Program-made: the position numbers and the translations under genes
Notes under the pieces: model-generated
Database searches by the model: none
Told to the model about the DNA's origin: nothing
Seen by the model: only the letters and a program-made list of their open reading frames with translations
In this document: positions 16,559-24,937 of the stretch, one piece after another
Layout of the letters: each line of letters opens with the position of its first letter
How positions within the stretch are numbered: position 1 is the stretch's first letter
Origin: CAYJLF01 sp964371055
GTDB taxonomy: Bacteria; Eisenbacteria; RBG-16-71-46; CAIMUX01
Direction of reading: 5' to 3'
NCBI GenBank assembly: GCA_964371055.1
Contig: CAYJLF010000007.1
Coordinates: 189,409-253,408 of the forward strand
DNA: 64,000 nt

Positions 16559-16809
16559 TCGCCCCAGTCGAGATCGACCCCGGTCACGCGCGCCAGGGTC
16601 GGGCCCCGGTGCAGCCAGTCGACCATCTGGTCGAGCTGGGGCCGCGGACCGCGAGCCACGACCTCGACGCTCCCGTCGGGCAGGTTGCGGGCGTAGCCAG
16701 ATAGCCCGAGCCCCGAGGCGACGTCCACGGCCGACGCGCGATAGTAGACCCCCTGCACGCGTCCGCGCACCACGGCGCGGAATTGAAGCGGATCGAGCGG
16801 GTCGTGCAT
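16519..16809 (-). CDS. acyP: Acylphosphatase
   Basis: 96 residues, the usual length. The ATG has a strong Shine-Dalgarno (GGAGGAAGAGG). The active-site signature is present as GRVQGVYYRASAVDVA, with the phosphate-binding Arg, and GYARNLPDGSVEVVARG, with the catalytic Asn. It hydrolyses carboxyl-phosphate bonds in small acyl phosphates. The usual GRVQGVGFR reads GVYYR here, a tolerated variant. The gene is convergent with, and overlaps, the AlaX gene. A longer upstream frame on this strand is an antisense shadow of the nuclease gene. Confidence 0.92.
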   Translation of the reverse strand: MHDPLDPLQFRAVVRGRVQGVYYRASAVDVASGLGLSGYARNLPDGSVEVVARGPRPQLDQMVDWLHRGPTLARVTGVDLDWGDQSPAPNPFSIRF

Positions 16810-17025
16810 GGCCTCTTCCTCCACGATCGGGACAGGGACAAGGATAGCAGATCGGAGTTCGAGGTCGACCTTGTCGAAGATCCCGGTCGCGGCTAGACTG
16901 GAGCCTCGTCTCCGGGGGGAGCGGAATCGGCGGGAGCGGCGTGGTCCCAACCCGGACCACCCGCTCCGCTGCACTTGACGCCGAAGCGCGGTCCGGGACC
17001 GGCCGGCCGGCGGGTGGAACTGCCG

Positions 17026-17697
17026 ATGAAGTGGATCGAGAGGAGCCTTCCCGGAGCGACCGCGACGTCGCCGCACGGCGCGTACCTTCGGATCACGCAC
17101 CCCCTGGAGTCCGGTGTCCCGGGCGCACCGGGGGGGATGGACGTGCTGCCGCGCGATCTGCTTTTCTTCGATCTCGAGACGCTCGGGTTCCTCGGCCATC
17201 CGCTCTTCCTCGTCGGCCTCGCCCTCTGGAATCGACGTCGTACACGCTGGGAGGTGCGGCAGTTCTTCGCCCGCGACTACAGCGAGGAGGAGTCGGTGTT
17301 GCGGGCCTTCGGGCGATCGGGCGCGTCGACCTGCCGCTGGGTCAGCTTCAACGGCAAGAGCTTCGACCTTCCCTGCCTGCAACGCCGGGCGGCCTTTCAT
17401 GGCGTCCCTTTGCCGCGGCCTCGCGAGCATCTCGACCTGTTGCATCTCGCGCGGAGGCTCTATCGTGACGTTCTCCCCGATTGCCGGCTGCGCACGCTGG
17501 AGGAGCGGCTGATGCGGCGCTTCCGGACCGACGATCTTCCGGGGGGCGAGATCCCCGCCGCCTATCATGCCTGGGTGCGGAACGGGGATCCCGGGCCGAT
17601 CGGACAGATCCTCGCGCACAATCGGGATGACCTGGTCACGTTGGCCGAACTCTACACGCTGCTCGAATGCGGGCTCGATGCGGGAGTGGCGGGATGA
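17026..17697 (+). CDS. mrfB: MrfB/YprB-type RNase H-like 3'-exonuclease
   Basis: 223 residues from the ATG at 17026; a TTG at 16975 would add 17 residues. It shows the DEDDh-type exonuclease motifs: LLFFDLETLGFLGHPLFLVG (Exo I with D-E), WVSFNGKSFDLPCL (Exo II) and AHNRDDLVTLAELY near the C-terminus (Exo III). This is the YprB-like ribonuclease-H family. In Bacillus subtilis MrfB is an exonuclease working with the helicase MrfA in repair of mitomycin-C damage. Here it lies directly upstream of the helicase, with a 4-nt ATGA overlap that implies translational coupling. Confidence 0.87.
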   Translation: MKWIERSLPGATATSPHGAYLRITHPLESGVPGAPGGMDVLPRDLLFFDLETLGFLGHPLFLVGLALWNRRRTRWEVRQFFARDYSEEESVLRAFGRSGASTCRWVSFNGKSFDLPCLQRRAAFHGVPLPRPREHLDLLHLARRLYRDVLPDCRLRTLEERLMRRFRTDDLPGGEIPAAYHAWVRNGDPGPIGQILAHNRDDLVTLAELYTLLECGLDAGVAG

Positions 17698-20537
17698 CAC
17701 CAAGCGCCGCGGCGCCGCTGCGCCGCCTGATCGAGGATGCCGGCCGGCGCGATGGCCAGATCGTGCAGCTGGTCACGATGCCGCCGCGCCAGCCGCGCCA
17801 TGCGGAGCCGGCCCGGCCGCTGCCGCCGTATCTGGCCCGGCGGCTCGACTCCCTGGGGGTCGACCGGCTCTATCTGCACCAGGCCCGCGCGATCGACCTG
17901 GCCCGGGCCGGCGAGCACCTCGTGGTCGTGACCGGTACCGCTTCGGGCAAGACGCTCTGCTACAACCTGCCGGTGCTGGAAGCGCTGGCGGGGGATCCAA
18001 CGGCGCGGGCGCTCTACCTCTTCCCGACCAAGGCGCTGGCCCAGGATCAGCTGAAGGGGGTCCGGCGATTCCTCCCCGAGACGGAAGAAGCGGATGCGAG
18101 CGGATCCGCCGCCCCGGCCGAGCGCGGGGGAGGTCGAAGTCCGCGCAGGAGGAGCGCGAGGCGCCGGCCGGGAGAACGGAGCGTCCCCGACCGTCCGGGC
18201 GCGGATGGCGACGGCGAGGGGGTCCCGTTCGTCGCCGGCACCTACGACGGCGACACGCCGGCCGACGTCCGGCGCCGGCTGCGGGACGAGGCGAACCTCC
18301 TTCTGACCAATCCCGACATGCTGCACTCCGGGATTCTGCCGCACCACCCGCGCTGGGCGTCGTTCTTCGCCGGGCTGCGCTTCGTCGTCATCGACGAGAT
18401 CCATGTCTACCGCGGCATCTTCGGGTCGCACGTGGCCAACGTGCTCCATCGGTTGCGGCGAGTCTGCCGCCATCATGGGGCCGATCCGGTCTTCATCTGC
18501 GCCTCGGCCACGATCGCCAATCCGGCGGAACTGGCCGGGCGGCTGACGGGACTGGAGTTTCAGACCGTCGAGGAGGACGGTTCGCCGCGGGGCATGAAGC
18601 ACTTCGTGCTGTGGAACCCGCCCCGCTTCGGTCCGGTCGGCATGGAGAGGCGGAGCGCGAACCACGAGGCGCGCGAACTTCTCGTCCATCTCGTCCGCGA
18701 GGGGTACCAGGCGATCGCCTTCGTCAAGACGCGGGCGATGACCGAGGTGCTCCTGCGCGACTGCCGCGCCGAATTGCGGGATGACGGCGGTGGCCTCGCG
18801 TCGAAGATCCGCTCCTATCGGGCCGGCTACCTGGCTGAGGAGCGGCGGCGGATCGAGGCGGCGCTCTTCGACGGCGAGCTTCTCGCCGTGATCTCGACCA
18901 GCGCGCTGGAGCTGGGCATCGACGTCGGCTCGCTCGATGCGGCGCTCCTGGTCGGATACCCGGGAACGGTCGCCTCGACCTGGCAGCAGGCGGGGCGCGC
19001 GGGACGGCGGGAAGAAGAGTCGGCCGCGGTTCTGATCGGACACAACGCGCCGATCGACCAGTACCTGATGACGCATCCGGAGTACTTCTTCGATCGGACG
19101 CCGGAGAACGCGGTCTGCGATCGATCGAACCCGCACCTCCTGCTGAACCACCTCCGCTGCGCGGCCTTCGAGATCCCGATCCGGCCCGAAGAGGAGGAGC
19201 TCTTCGGCCCGCAGGCCCCTGCCATCCTCGACCTCCTGCAAGAGCACGGCCATCTCCGCGCCGTGAAGGGACGCTGGTACTACACGCGGGAGGACTACCC
19301 GTCGGCCGGCGTCTCGCTGCGGAACGCCGGCGAGAACGTCTACACCATTCTCGACACGACGGCGGGAGGGGAGGAGGCTCGCGGCGGCGGAGCCGAGGGA
19401 CGCTCCGGGTTGCCCGGCCGGGGTGAGCCACCGGGCGGACGGACGCAGGGCGACGTGCGCGTCATCGGCACCATCGACGAGCTGTCGGCCTTCTGGCAGG
19501 TTCATCCGCAGGCGGTCTACATGCACGAGGGAGAGACCTACTTCGTCGATCGCCTCGACCTGGCGGAGAAGACCGCCTGGGTGCACAAGGCCGACCTCGA
19601 CTACTTCACGCAGGCGGTCTCGGACAGCCACATCGAGGCGGAAAGCGCCGACCTCGAGAAGACCTGGCGGCAGGCCGCGGTGAGCTTCGGACCCTGCTCG
19701 GTGCACGACAAGGTGACGATGTTCAAGAAGATCCGCTTCGGCGGGCGCGACTCGCTGGGATTCGGGCAGATCGACCTGCCGCACACGACCCTGCACACGG
19801 CGGCCCTGTGGCTGGTGCCGTCGGCGGGCGCGCTGTCGGCCGTGATCGAACACGGGCGCGTTCCGGCCGACGCCCTGCAGGGGATCGCCAACGTCCTCGT
19901 CCACACCGTCTCGCTGCACGTCATGTGCGATCCCCAGGATCTCGGTACGGTGATCGAGATGCGAAACCTTCAGGGGCCGACCCTCTTCCTCTACGACAAG
20001 TATCCGGGCGGGCTGGGGTACGCGCAGCGGGCCTGGCACCTGGTCGAGGAGGTGATGACCGCGGCGCTGGCCATGATCCGCGGCTGTGCCTGCGAGGAGG
20101 GATGTCCATCGTGCGTCGGATCGCCGCTCCTGCCGCAGTACCAGCAGGATCCGGATCTCGAGATGAAGGGGCGGATTCCGGACAAGGAAGCAGCCCTGAT
20201 CCTGCTGCACGCGTTGCTCGGCCTCCCGCCTTACACTCCGCGCGTGCCGTTGTCGCCGGCGAGGGCGCGTCGGGCCCAGATGCTCCTGGCGGCCGGCGTG
20301 GCCGGCGCGGAGGCAACGGCGGGGAGGGCCGGGAACGGAAGGGACGAAGTGGGGGCGGGAGACGCTGGCCGGGACGACTCCGGCGCCGGAACCGCCGCGA
20401 TTCTCCCGCCGCGTGCGACCGTGCGCCTGCCGGAGGACCTTCGTCGCAAACTGCAGGAGCAACTCCGGCGCGTCGAGGAGGACGCACGGCGTTCTCGCGG
20501 GCGCGGTCGCGGGCGGCAGCCCTGGGAGACGACATGA
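17694..20537 (+). CDS. mrfA: MrfA/YprA-type DEAD/DEAH helicase with C-terminal MZB domain
   Basis: 947 residues; the ATG overlaps the nuclease stop codon. Walker A is TGTASGKT (80-87), Walker B DEIH (234-237), motif III SAT (271-273). The C-terminal RecA half has STSALELGIDVGSLDAALL and QQAGRAGRR. A four-Cys zinc site, CACEEGCPSC, lies near residues 800-810 in the MZB region, the hallmark of MrfA. MrfA is a 3'-5' DNA helicase for crosslink repair. Odd features: an Arg/Gly-rich low-complexity insert at ~130-177 between early helicase motifs, another near 560-585, and a disordered tail of ~80 residues. Homologues usually lack the first insert. Confidence 0.9.
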   Translation: MTPSAAAPLRRLIEDAGRRDGQIVQLVTMPPRQPRHAEPARPLPPYLARRLDSLGVDRLYLHQARAIDLARAGEHLVVVTGTASGKTLCYNLPVLEALAGDPTARALYLFPTKALAQDQLKGVRRFLPETEEADASGSAAPAERGGGRSPRRRSARRRPGERSVPDRPGADGDGEGVPFVAGTYDGDTPADVRRRLRDEANLLLTNPDMLHSGILPHHPRWASFFAGLRFVVIDEIHVYRGIFGSHVANVLHRLRRVCRHHGADPVFICASATIANPAELAGRLTGLEFQTVEEDGSPRGMKHFVLWNPPRFGPVGMERRSANHEARELLVHLVREGYQAIAFVKTRAMTEVLLRDCRAELRDDGGGLASKIRSYRAGYLAEERRRIEAALFDGELLAVISTSALELGIDVGSLDAALLVGYPGTVASTWQQAGRAGRREEESAAVLIGHNAPIDQYLMTHPEYFFDRTPENAVCDRSNPHLLLNHLRCAAFEIPIRPEEEELFGPQAPAILDLLQEHGHLRAVKGRWYYTREDYPSAGVSLRNAGENVYTILDTTAGGEEARGGGAEGRSGLPGRGEPPGGRTQGDVRVIGTIDELSAFWQVHPQAVYMHEGETYFVDRLDLAEKTAWVHKADLDYFTQAVSDSHIEAESADLEKTWRQAAVSFGPCSVHDKVTMFKKIRFGGRDSLGFGQIDLPHTTLHTAALWLVPSAGALSAVIEHGRVPADALQGIANVLVHTVSLHVMCDPQDLGTVIEMRNLQGPTLFLYDKYPGGLGYAQRAWHLVEEVMTAALAMIRGCACEEGCPSCVGSPLLPQYQQDPDLEMKGRIPDKEAALILLHALLGLPPYTPRVPLSPARARRAQMLLAAGVAGAEATAGRAGNGRDEVGAGDAGRDDSGAGTAAILPPRATVRLPEDLRRKLQEQLRRVEEDARRSRGRGRGRQPWETT

Positions 20538-20547
20538 GGCGCGTCGC

Positions 20548-21603
20548 ATGAAGATCGTCACCGTCGTGGGCGCGCGCCCGCAGTTCATCAAGATGGCCCC
20601 GCTCAGCCTGGCCCTGCGCGCGCGGGGTCTCGACGAGGTTTCGGTGCACACCGGCCAGCACTACGACCGGAGCCTCTCGGCGGTCTTCTTCGACGAGCTT
20701 GGGATCCGCGCTCCGGATCACTGCCTCGAGGCCGGATCAGGGACGCACGCAGAACAGACGGCGCGGATTCTCGAGCGGATCGAACCGGTCCTGCGCGGGG
20801 CGGGTCCCGCGTGGGTGGTCGTGATCGGCGACACCAACTCCACGCTGGCGGGGACCCTGGCGGCCTCGAAGCTGGGGCTGCGGCTGGCGCATGTCGAGGC
20901 GGGACTCCGCAGCGGGAACCGCGCCATGCCGGAAGAGATCAACCGGATCGTGGCCGATCACCTGTCGGATCGCCTCTACCACGCCACCCGGGCGGCGGAG
21001 CGGAACCTCGAGCGCGAGGGGCTGCTCGAACGGACGCGGCGGGTCGGCGACGTCACCCTCGATGCGGTGCGGCTCTTCTCTCAGATCGAGTCGGATCCGG
21101 CCGGGTTTGAACTCCCGCTGGCCGCGGGGGATCCCTATGTCGTCGCGACCATCCACCGGGCGGAGACGACCGATGATCCGGGGCGCCTGCGTCGCGTCTG
21201 GGACCTCCTGAACGGCAGCGTCTGGCCGGTGATCTTCCCGATCCACCCCCGCACGGCGGAGGCGGCGCGACGCTGCGGGCTTCGCGCCGGTCCGCTCCTG
21301 CGCCTGGTTACTCCGGTGGGGTATCCTGCCATGCTGCGCCTGGTCCGCGGGGCGGGGCTCCTGGTCACCGACTCGGGAGGGCTCCAGAAGGAGGCGTACT
21401 GCCTGGGGGTCCCCTGCGTCACGCTGCGCGGGGAGACCGAGTGGACGGAGACGGTCGAAGCGGGCTGGAACCGGCTCTGTGATCCGGCGCGGGAGATCAA
21501 GCTCGACCTGGAGCGGGAAAGGGCGCGGCGGGGACGACCGATCGAGGAGTATGGCGACGGACATGCCGCCGAGCGGATCGCGGAGGATCTGGCGGCGGGC
21601 TAG
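20548..21603 (+). CDS. wecB: UDP-N-acetylglucosamine 2-epimerase (non-hydrolysing)
   Basis: 351 residues from ATG 20548. Signature segments are VVGARPQFIKMAPL at the N-terminus, HTGQHYDRS, VIGDTNSTLAG, LAHVEAGLRSGNRAMPEEINR, TIHRAETTDD, and TDSGGLQKEA with RGETEWTETVEAGWN near the C-terminus. All catalytic regions of WecB/MnaA are intact. It interconverts UDP-GlcNAc and UDP-ManNAc in the cytoplasm for surface-polysaccharide synthesis. It starts 10 bp after the helicase gene but functionally belongs with the deacetylase and flippase that follow. Confidence 0.93.
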   Translation: MKIVTVVGARPQFIKMAPLSLALRARGLDEVSVHTGQHYDRSLSAVFFDELGIRAPDHCLEAGSGTHAEQTARILERIEPVLRGAGPAWVVVIGDTNSTLAGTLAASKLGLRLAHVEAGLRSGNRAMPEEINRIVADHLSDRLYHATRAAERNLEREGLLERTRRVGDVTLDAVRLFSQIESDPAGFELPLAAGDPYVVATIHRAETTDDPGRLRRVWDLLNGSVWPVIFPIHPRTAEAARRCGLRAGPLLRLVTPVGYPAMLRLVRGAGLLVTDSGGLQKEAYCLGVPCVTLRGETEWTETVEAGWNRLCDPAREIKLDLERERARRGRPIEEYGDGHAAERIAEDLAAG

Positions 21604-21645
21604 ACGAGGAGACGCTCCTTCGGGAGCGCCCGGGGAGAGGGAGCG

Positions 21646-22374
21646 ATGGAGAGAGCAGAGGGGGAGTACGACGTCATCATCTTCGGGCCGCATCCGGATG
21701 ACGTCGAGATGACGATGGCGGGCACGGTCTGCCTCCTGACGGACGCCGGCAAGAGAGTGCTCAACGTCAGCCTCACCCGGGGTGAGCGGGGCACGTTCGG
21801 CACGCCGGAGACCCGGGCGGCGGAGTTCGCCGCGGCGAACCGGATCATGGGAACCGACGGCCTTCTGCTCGACTTTCCCGACACCAGGGTTCAGAACGGG
21901 CCGGAAGGACGTCTCGAGATCGCCCGCGTGGTCCGGCGGTACCGTCCGCAGGTGGTCTTCGCGCCCTATCACACGAACCGCTTCGGCCACCTGGACGGCA
22001 CCGCGAACGTCGACCATCCGGCGACCGGCGAGGTGGTGCGGGACGGACTGAAGATGGCGCGTTTCCGCAACGTCTGCCCCGAGCTCCCTCCGCACGAGGT
22101 CCCCTACCTCTATTACTACATGGTGCCGAAGGACCTGCACCCGACGATCGTCGTCGATGTGACCTCGGTCATCGATCGGGCGCGCTCCGCGATCCAGGCC
22201 TACGGCACGCAGATGGCAATCCGCAAGCGCCAGAACGAGGTCTTCGAGTTGCTCGACACCATCCGCCGGTATCACGGCCTCCGCATCGGCCGTCCGTTTG
22301 GCGAGGCCTTCCTCAGCGATGAGTCGCTGGCCTTCGGGCCGCGGGAGTTCTTCGGACCCCGGCAGGACGGATGA
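21646..22374 (+). CDS. PIG-L/LmbE-family N-acetylglucosaminyl deacetylase, BshB1-like
   Basis: 242 residues. Zinc motif GPHPDDVE is at residues 14-21, then TRGERGTFGTPETR, YRPQVVFAPYH and the late IVVDVTSVIDRARSAIQAYGTQM. The layout resembles BshB1, which deacetylates GlcNAc-malate in bacillithiol synthesis. No bshA or bshC is in view, and the neighbours (wecB, flippase) point equally to an N-acetyl-sugar deacetylase for a surface glycan. The usual second His motif HPDH appears altered, as NVDHPATG. The last codons overlap the flippase ATG (ATGA). Confidence 0.85.
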   Translation: MERAEGEYDVIIFGPHPDDVEMTMAGTVCLLTDAGKRVLNVSLTRGERGTFGTPETRAAEFAAANRIMGTDGLLLDFPDTRVQNGPEGRLEIARVVRRYRPQVVFAPYHTNRFGHLDGTANVDHPATGEVVRDGLKMARFRNVCPELPPHEVPYLYYYMVPKDLHPTIVVDVTSVIDRARSAIQAYGTQMAIRKRQNEVFELLDTIRRYHGLRIGRPFGEAFLSDESLAFGPREFFGPRQDG

Positions 22375-23927
22375 ACCGAAGCGTGGCGGAGCCGGGATAC
22401 TCGTCGGTCGCTTCGCGCAACGCCCTGACCGCGGTCGCCGCGCGGGTCTCGGTGATCGCGGCGGGGTTGATTCTGACGCCGTTCATCCTGCGCCGCCTGA
22501 GTGCCGAGATCTACGGACTGCTCGTGGCGGTCGGCTCGGTTTACGAGTACCTCTCGCTGTTGCGGGGCGGGGTCGGAGGGGCGCTGCGGCGCTACGTGAC
22601 CCTGCACCACCACGCCGGGAGACCGGACGAGGCGCGCGCCTTCTACGCGGCCGGTTTCTGGTGGGCCGGGATCCTGCGAACGGTCGTCCTGGCGGCCGGC
22701 CTGGCCCTGGCCTGGCCGATCACGGGGTTTCTGCGGCTCGACGCGGCGGTCCGGCCGGAGGCGGCGTTGGGCGTCGCGCTCGTCTTCGTGGCGGCGGTCG
22801 TGACCGACCAGGCGGCCCTCCTCCACATCCCGATCTACGCGACCGGACGGACCGCGTCGATCTCTTTGGTCCAGGCGGGACAGGGATGGGTGCGCGTCGC
22901 GTGCGTGATGGCGGCGCTGGCTTTCGTCGGGACGACGCTTCCGGTCTACGGCGGCGCGCTGATCGTCGTGGAGCTGTTCGGGGTGGGGGCCCTGCTGGTG
23001 CTGGCCTACCGGGCCCGCACGGTCGGTCCCGCGATCCCGCGCCCGCAACTCGGCGACCGCACGCTGCGACGGGAGCTCTTCCGCTACGGCGGCCTGGCCC
23101 TGCTGTCGCAGGCGGCCGTCCTGCTCTACGTTTCGACGGACAACCTCCTGATCGGACGGTTCTACGGTTCGGAGCAGGTGACCCACTACTCGCTCGGAGC
23201 CCGCTGGGTCCCGCTGGTGCAGGGATTCCTCATGGCGGCCGTCTCGGGCCTGACGCCGATCTTCACCTCGATGGAGGCGCGCGGCGAAGCGACCCGCAGC
23301 CGGGAGGCTCTCCTGCGGGTCGTCTCGGTCACCTCGGCGCTCGCGGTGCCGGCCTGTCTCGTTCCCTGCGTGGTCGGCGACCTCTTCCTTGTCCGATGGG
23401 TCGGCGAGGAGTACCGCTCCTCCGCCGTCTACCTCATCGTCATGCTCGCGCCGCTCGCGATCGATGGCGCGCTCGCGCCGGTCTGGATGGCGCTCCTCGC
23501 CCGGGGAAGGATCGGCTGGGTGGCGACCGGCGACCTCCTGGTGGCGCTCGGCAACGTCACCCTGAGCCTGGTCCTCGCGTTGGGATTCGGCCTGGGGCTC
23601 CTCGGCTTCGCTCTGGGAAACACCGCGGCGGTCCTGGCCAAGAATCTCCTTCTGCGGCCGATCGTGGCGCGCCGGGATCCGGCCACGCCCCCGTTTCGCC
23701 AGGTGCTCGCGCCCTTCGGGCGCGCCGTCGCCGGGGCGGCGCCCGGTCTTCTGCTCCTCGGGCTGGCCCGGCCGCTCATCGGCGGCAGCCTGCCGGTCGT
23801 CATGCTGGGCGGAATGGTCGGGGGGGCGATCGCGCTCGCCGGCGCTCTCCTGGCGACGGTCGGTCCCACCGGATTGCGAAACCTGATCGCGTTGGTATCC
23901 AAAGCCGGGAGACTCAGGCGGCCTTGA
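22371..23927 (+). CDS. Wzx-like oligosaccharide flippase (MOP superfamily)
   Basis: 518 residues with about 12-14 hydrophobic helices. The start has the shape typical of polysaccharide-transport proteins: NALTAVAARVSVIAAGLILTPFILRRL. A further MOP-like helix is FRYGGLALLSQAAVLLYVSTDNLLIGRFYG. It should flip lipid-linked glycans or move a related polymer precursor across the inner membrane. It is translationally coupled to the deacetylase (4-nt overlap) and ends one base before the stop codon of the convergent glycosyltransferase, with TGA and TCA abutting at 23925-23930. Confidence 0.85.
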   Translation: MNRSVAEPGYSSVASRNALTAVAARVSVIAAGLILTPFILRRLSAEIYGLLVAVGSVYEYLSLLRGGVGGALRRYVTLHHHAGRPDEARAFYAAGFWWAGILRTVVLAAGLALAWPITGFLRLDAAVRPEAALGVALVFVAAVVTDQAALLHIPIYATGRTASISLVQAGQGWVRVACVMAALAFVGTTLPVYGGALIVVELFGVGALLVLAYRARTVGPAIPRPQLGDRTLRRELFRYGGLALLSQAAVLLYVSTDNLLIGRFYGSEQVTHYSLGARWVPLVQGFLMAAVSGLTPIFTSMEARGEATRSREALLRVVSVTSALAVPACLVPCVVGDLFLVRWVGEEYRSSAVYLIVMLAPLAIDGALAPVWMALLARGRIGWVATGDLLVALGNVTLSLVLALGFGLGLLGFALGNTAAVLAKNLLLRPIVARRDPATPPFRQVLAPFGRAVAGAAPGLLLLGLARPLIGGSLPVVMLGGMVGGAIALAGALLATVGPTGLRNLIALVSKAGRLRRP

Positions 23928-24920
23928 TCATCGCGCGCGGGGAGTGCGCCGCCTCGACGCGATGTCGCGGCGCAGCAGGCGCAGTCGCAGGTTGAGGAGC
24001 GCAGAGACGGAGTGGAAAAGGGGCCGGGGAAGACGCGCCGCCAGGCGAAGCACCCGGGCCGACCGCGGCGGGACCCACGCGGGGAACTGGTCCAGGGCCG
24101 CGCGCAGGTCGTCGCGCGCTCCGGCATGCAGCCAGACTTTGCAGGCCTGCGCGGTCAGCCATCGGCCGTAGGGATCGAGCAGATGCGTTCGCCCCGGGAC
24201 CTCCGCGCCGCGCCGGCGCAGCAGATGGAGCATCTCCCGGTAGGAATGCGGCGCGAGCAGATGGGTCAGGGAGTCGGAGCGCCGCACGTAGACGGCGAGC
24301 GGCTCGTCCACAAATCCGATCCGGGGATGACGCAGCCCGATCCGCGTCCAGAGATCGACGTCCTCGCGCCGGGCGAGGGACCGATCGAAGTCGCCGACCT
24401 CCTCGAAACAGGAACGATGGACCAGGAGGGTCGAGGTCCAGATCACCGCGTCCCGCTCGAAGATGTCGAAGATGTTCTCGAACGCGTCTTTCACGAGGCG
24501 GGACCGCCCGCGCGGCGTGAGTCCGCGCCTCTCCTCCGTGCCGTGGAGAGTCCGCTCCAGAAAAGCGGAGGCCGCCCATCGCAGCGCGGTCTCACGGGCC
24601 AGGAGCGCGAGGCCTTTCTCGAGACGGCGGGGAAGCCAGAGATCGTCGGCATCCAAAAAGGCGATCCAGGTTCCGCTCGCGTGTCGCAAGCCGAGGTTCC
24701 GGGCCGCCGCGGCGCCCCCGTTCGGTTGTCGGAGCACGCGGAGATTCAGCCCCTCGGCCCGGCCGGCGGCGATCTCGCCCGTACCGTCGGTCGACCCGTC
24801 GTCGATGACGAGGACTTCGTCCGGGGGACGCGTCTGCGCGCGGATCGAGGCGAGAGCGCCCGGCAGGTGCGAGGCGGCGTTGTAGGCCGGGACGATGACC
24901 GTTACGGAGCCGGCGTCCAT
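23928..24920 (-). CDS. Family 2 glycosyltransferase
   Basis: 330 residues. The ATG at 24920 has GAGGAG 9 nt upstream; a GTG at 24941 overlapping the upstream stop is an alternative. The GT-A fold is clear: VTVIVPAYNAASHLPGALAS, the nucleotide loop DDGSTDGTGEI, GGAAAARNLGL, the DxD-like FLDADD, and EVGDFDRSLARREDVDLWTRI, which carries the acceptor-site ED. The C-terminal ~80 residues are basic with an Arg-rich tail. It transfers a sugar from a nucleotide donor to a growing surface glycan; donor and acceptor are not evident. Second gene after the pyruvyltransferase on this strand. Confidence 0.88.
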   Translation of the reverse strand: MDAGSVTVIVPAYNAASHLPGALASIRAQTRPPDEVLVIDDGSTDGTGEIAAGRAEGLNLRVLRQPNGGAAAARNLGLRHASGTWIAFLDADDLWLPRRLEKGLALLARETALRWAASAFLERTLHGTEERRGLTPRGRSRLVKDAFENIFDIFERDAVIWTSTLLVHRSCFEEVGDFDRSLARREDVDLWTRIGLRHPRIGFVDEPLAVYVRRSDSLTHLLAPHSYREMLHLLRRRGAEVPGRTHLLDPYGRWLTAQACKVWLHAGARDDLRAALDQFPAWVPPRSARVLRLAARLPRPLFHSVSALLNLRLRLLRRDIASRRRTPRAR

Positions 24921-24937
24921 CCCGTGGGGCTCCTCGT

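Noticed and set aside
17652..20651. 999-codon minus-strand frame opposite mrfA
   Set aside because: Same effect; the sense strand encodes an intact helicase with all motifs.
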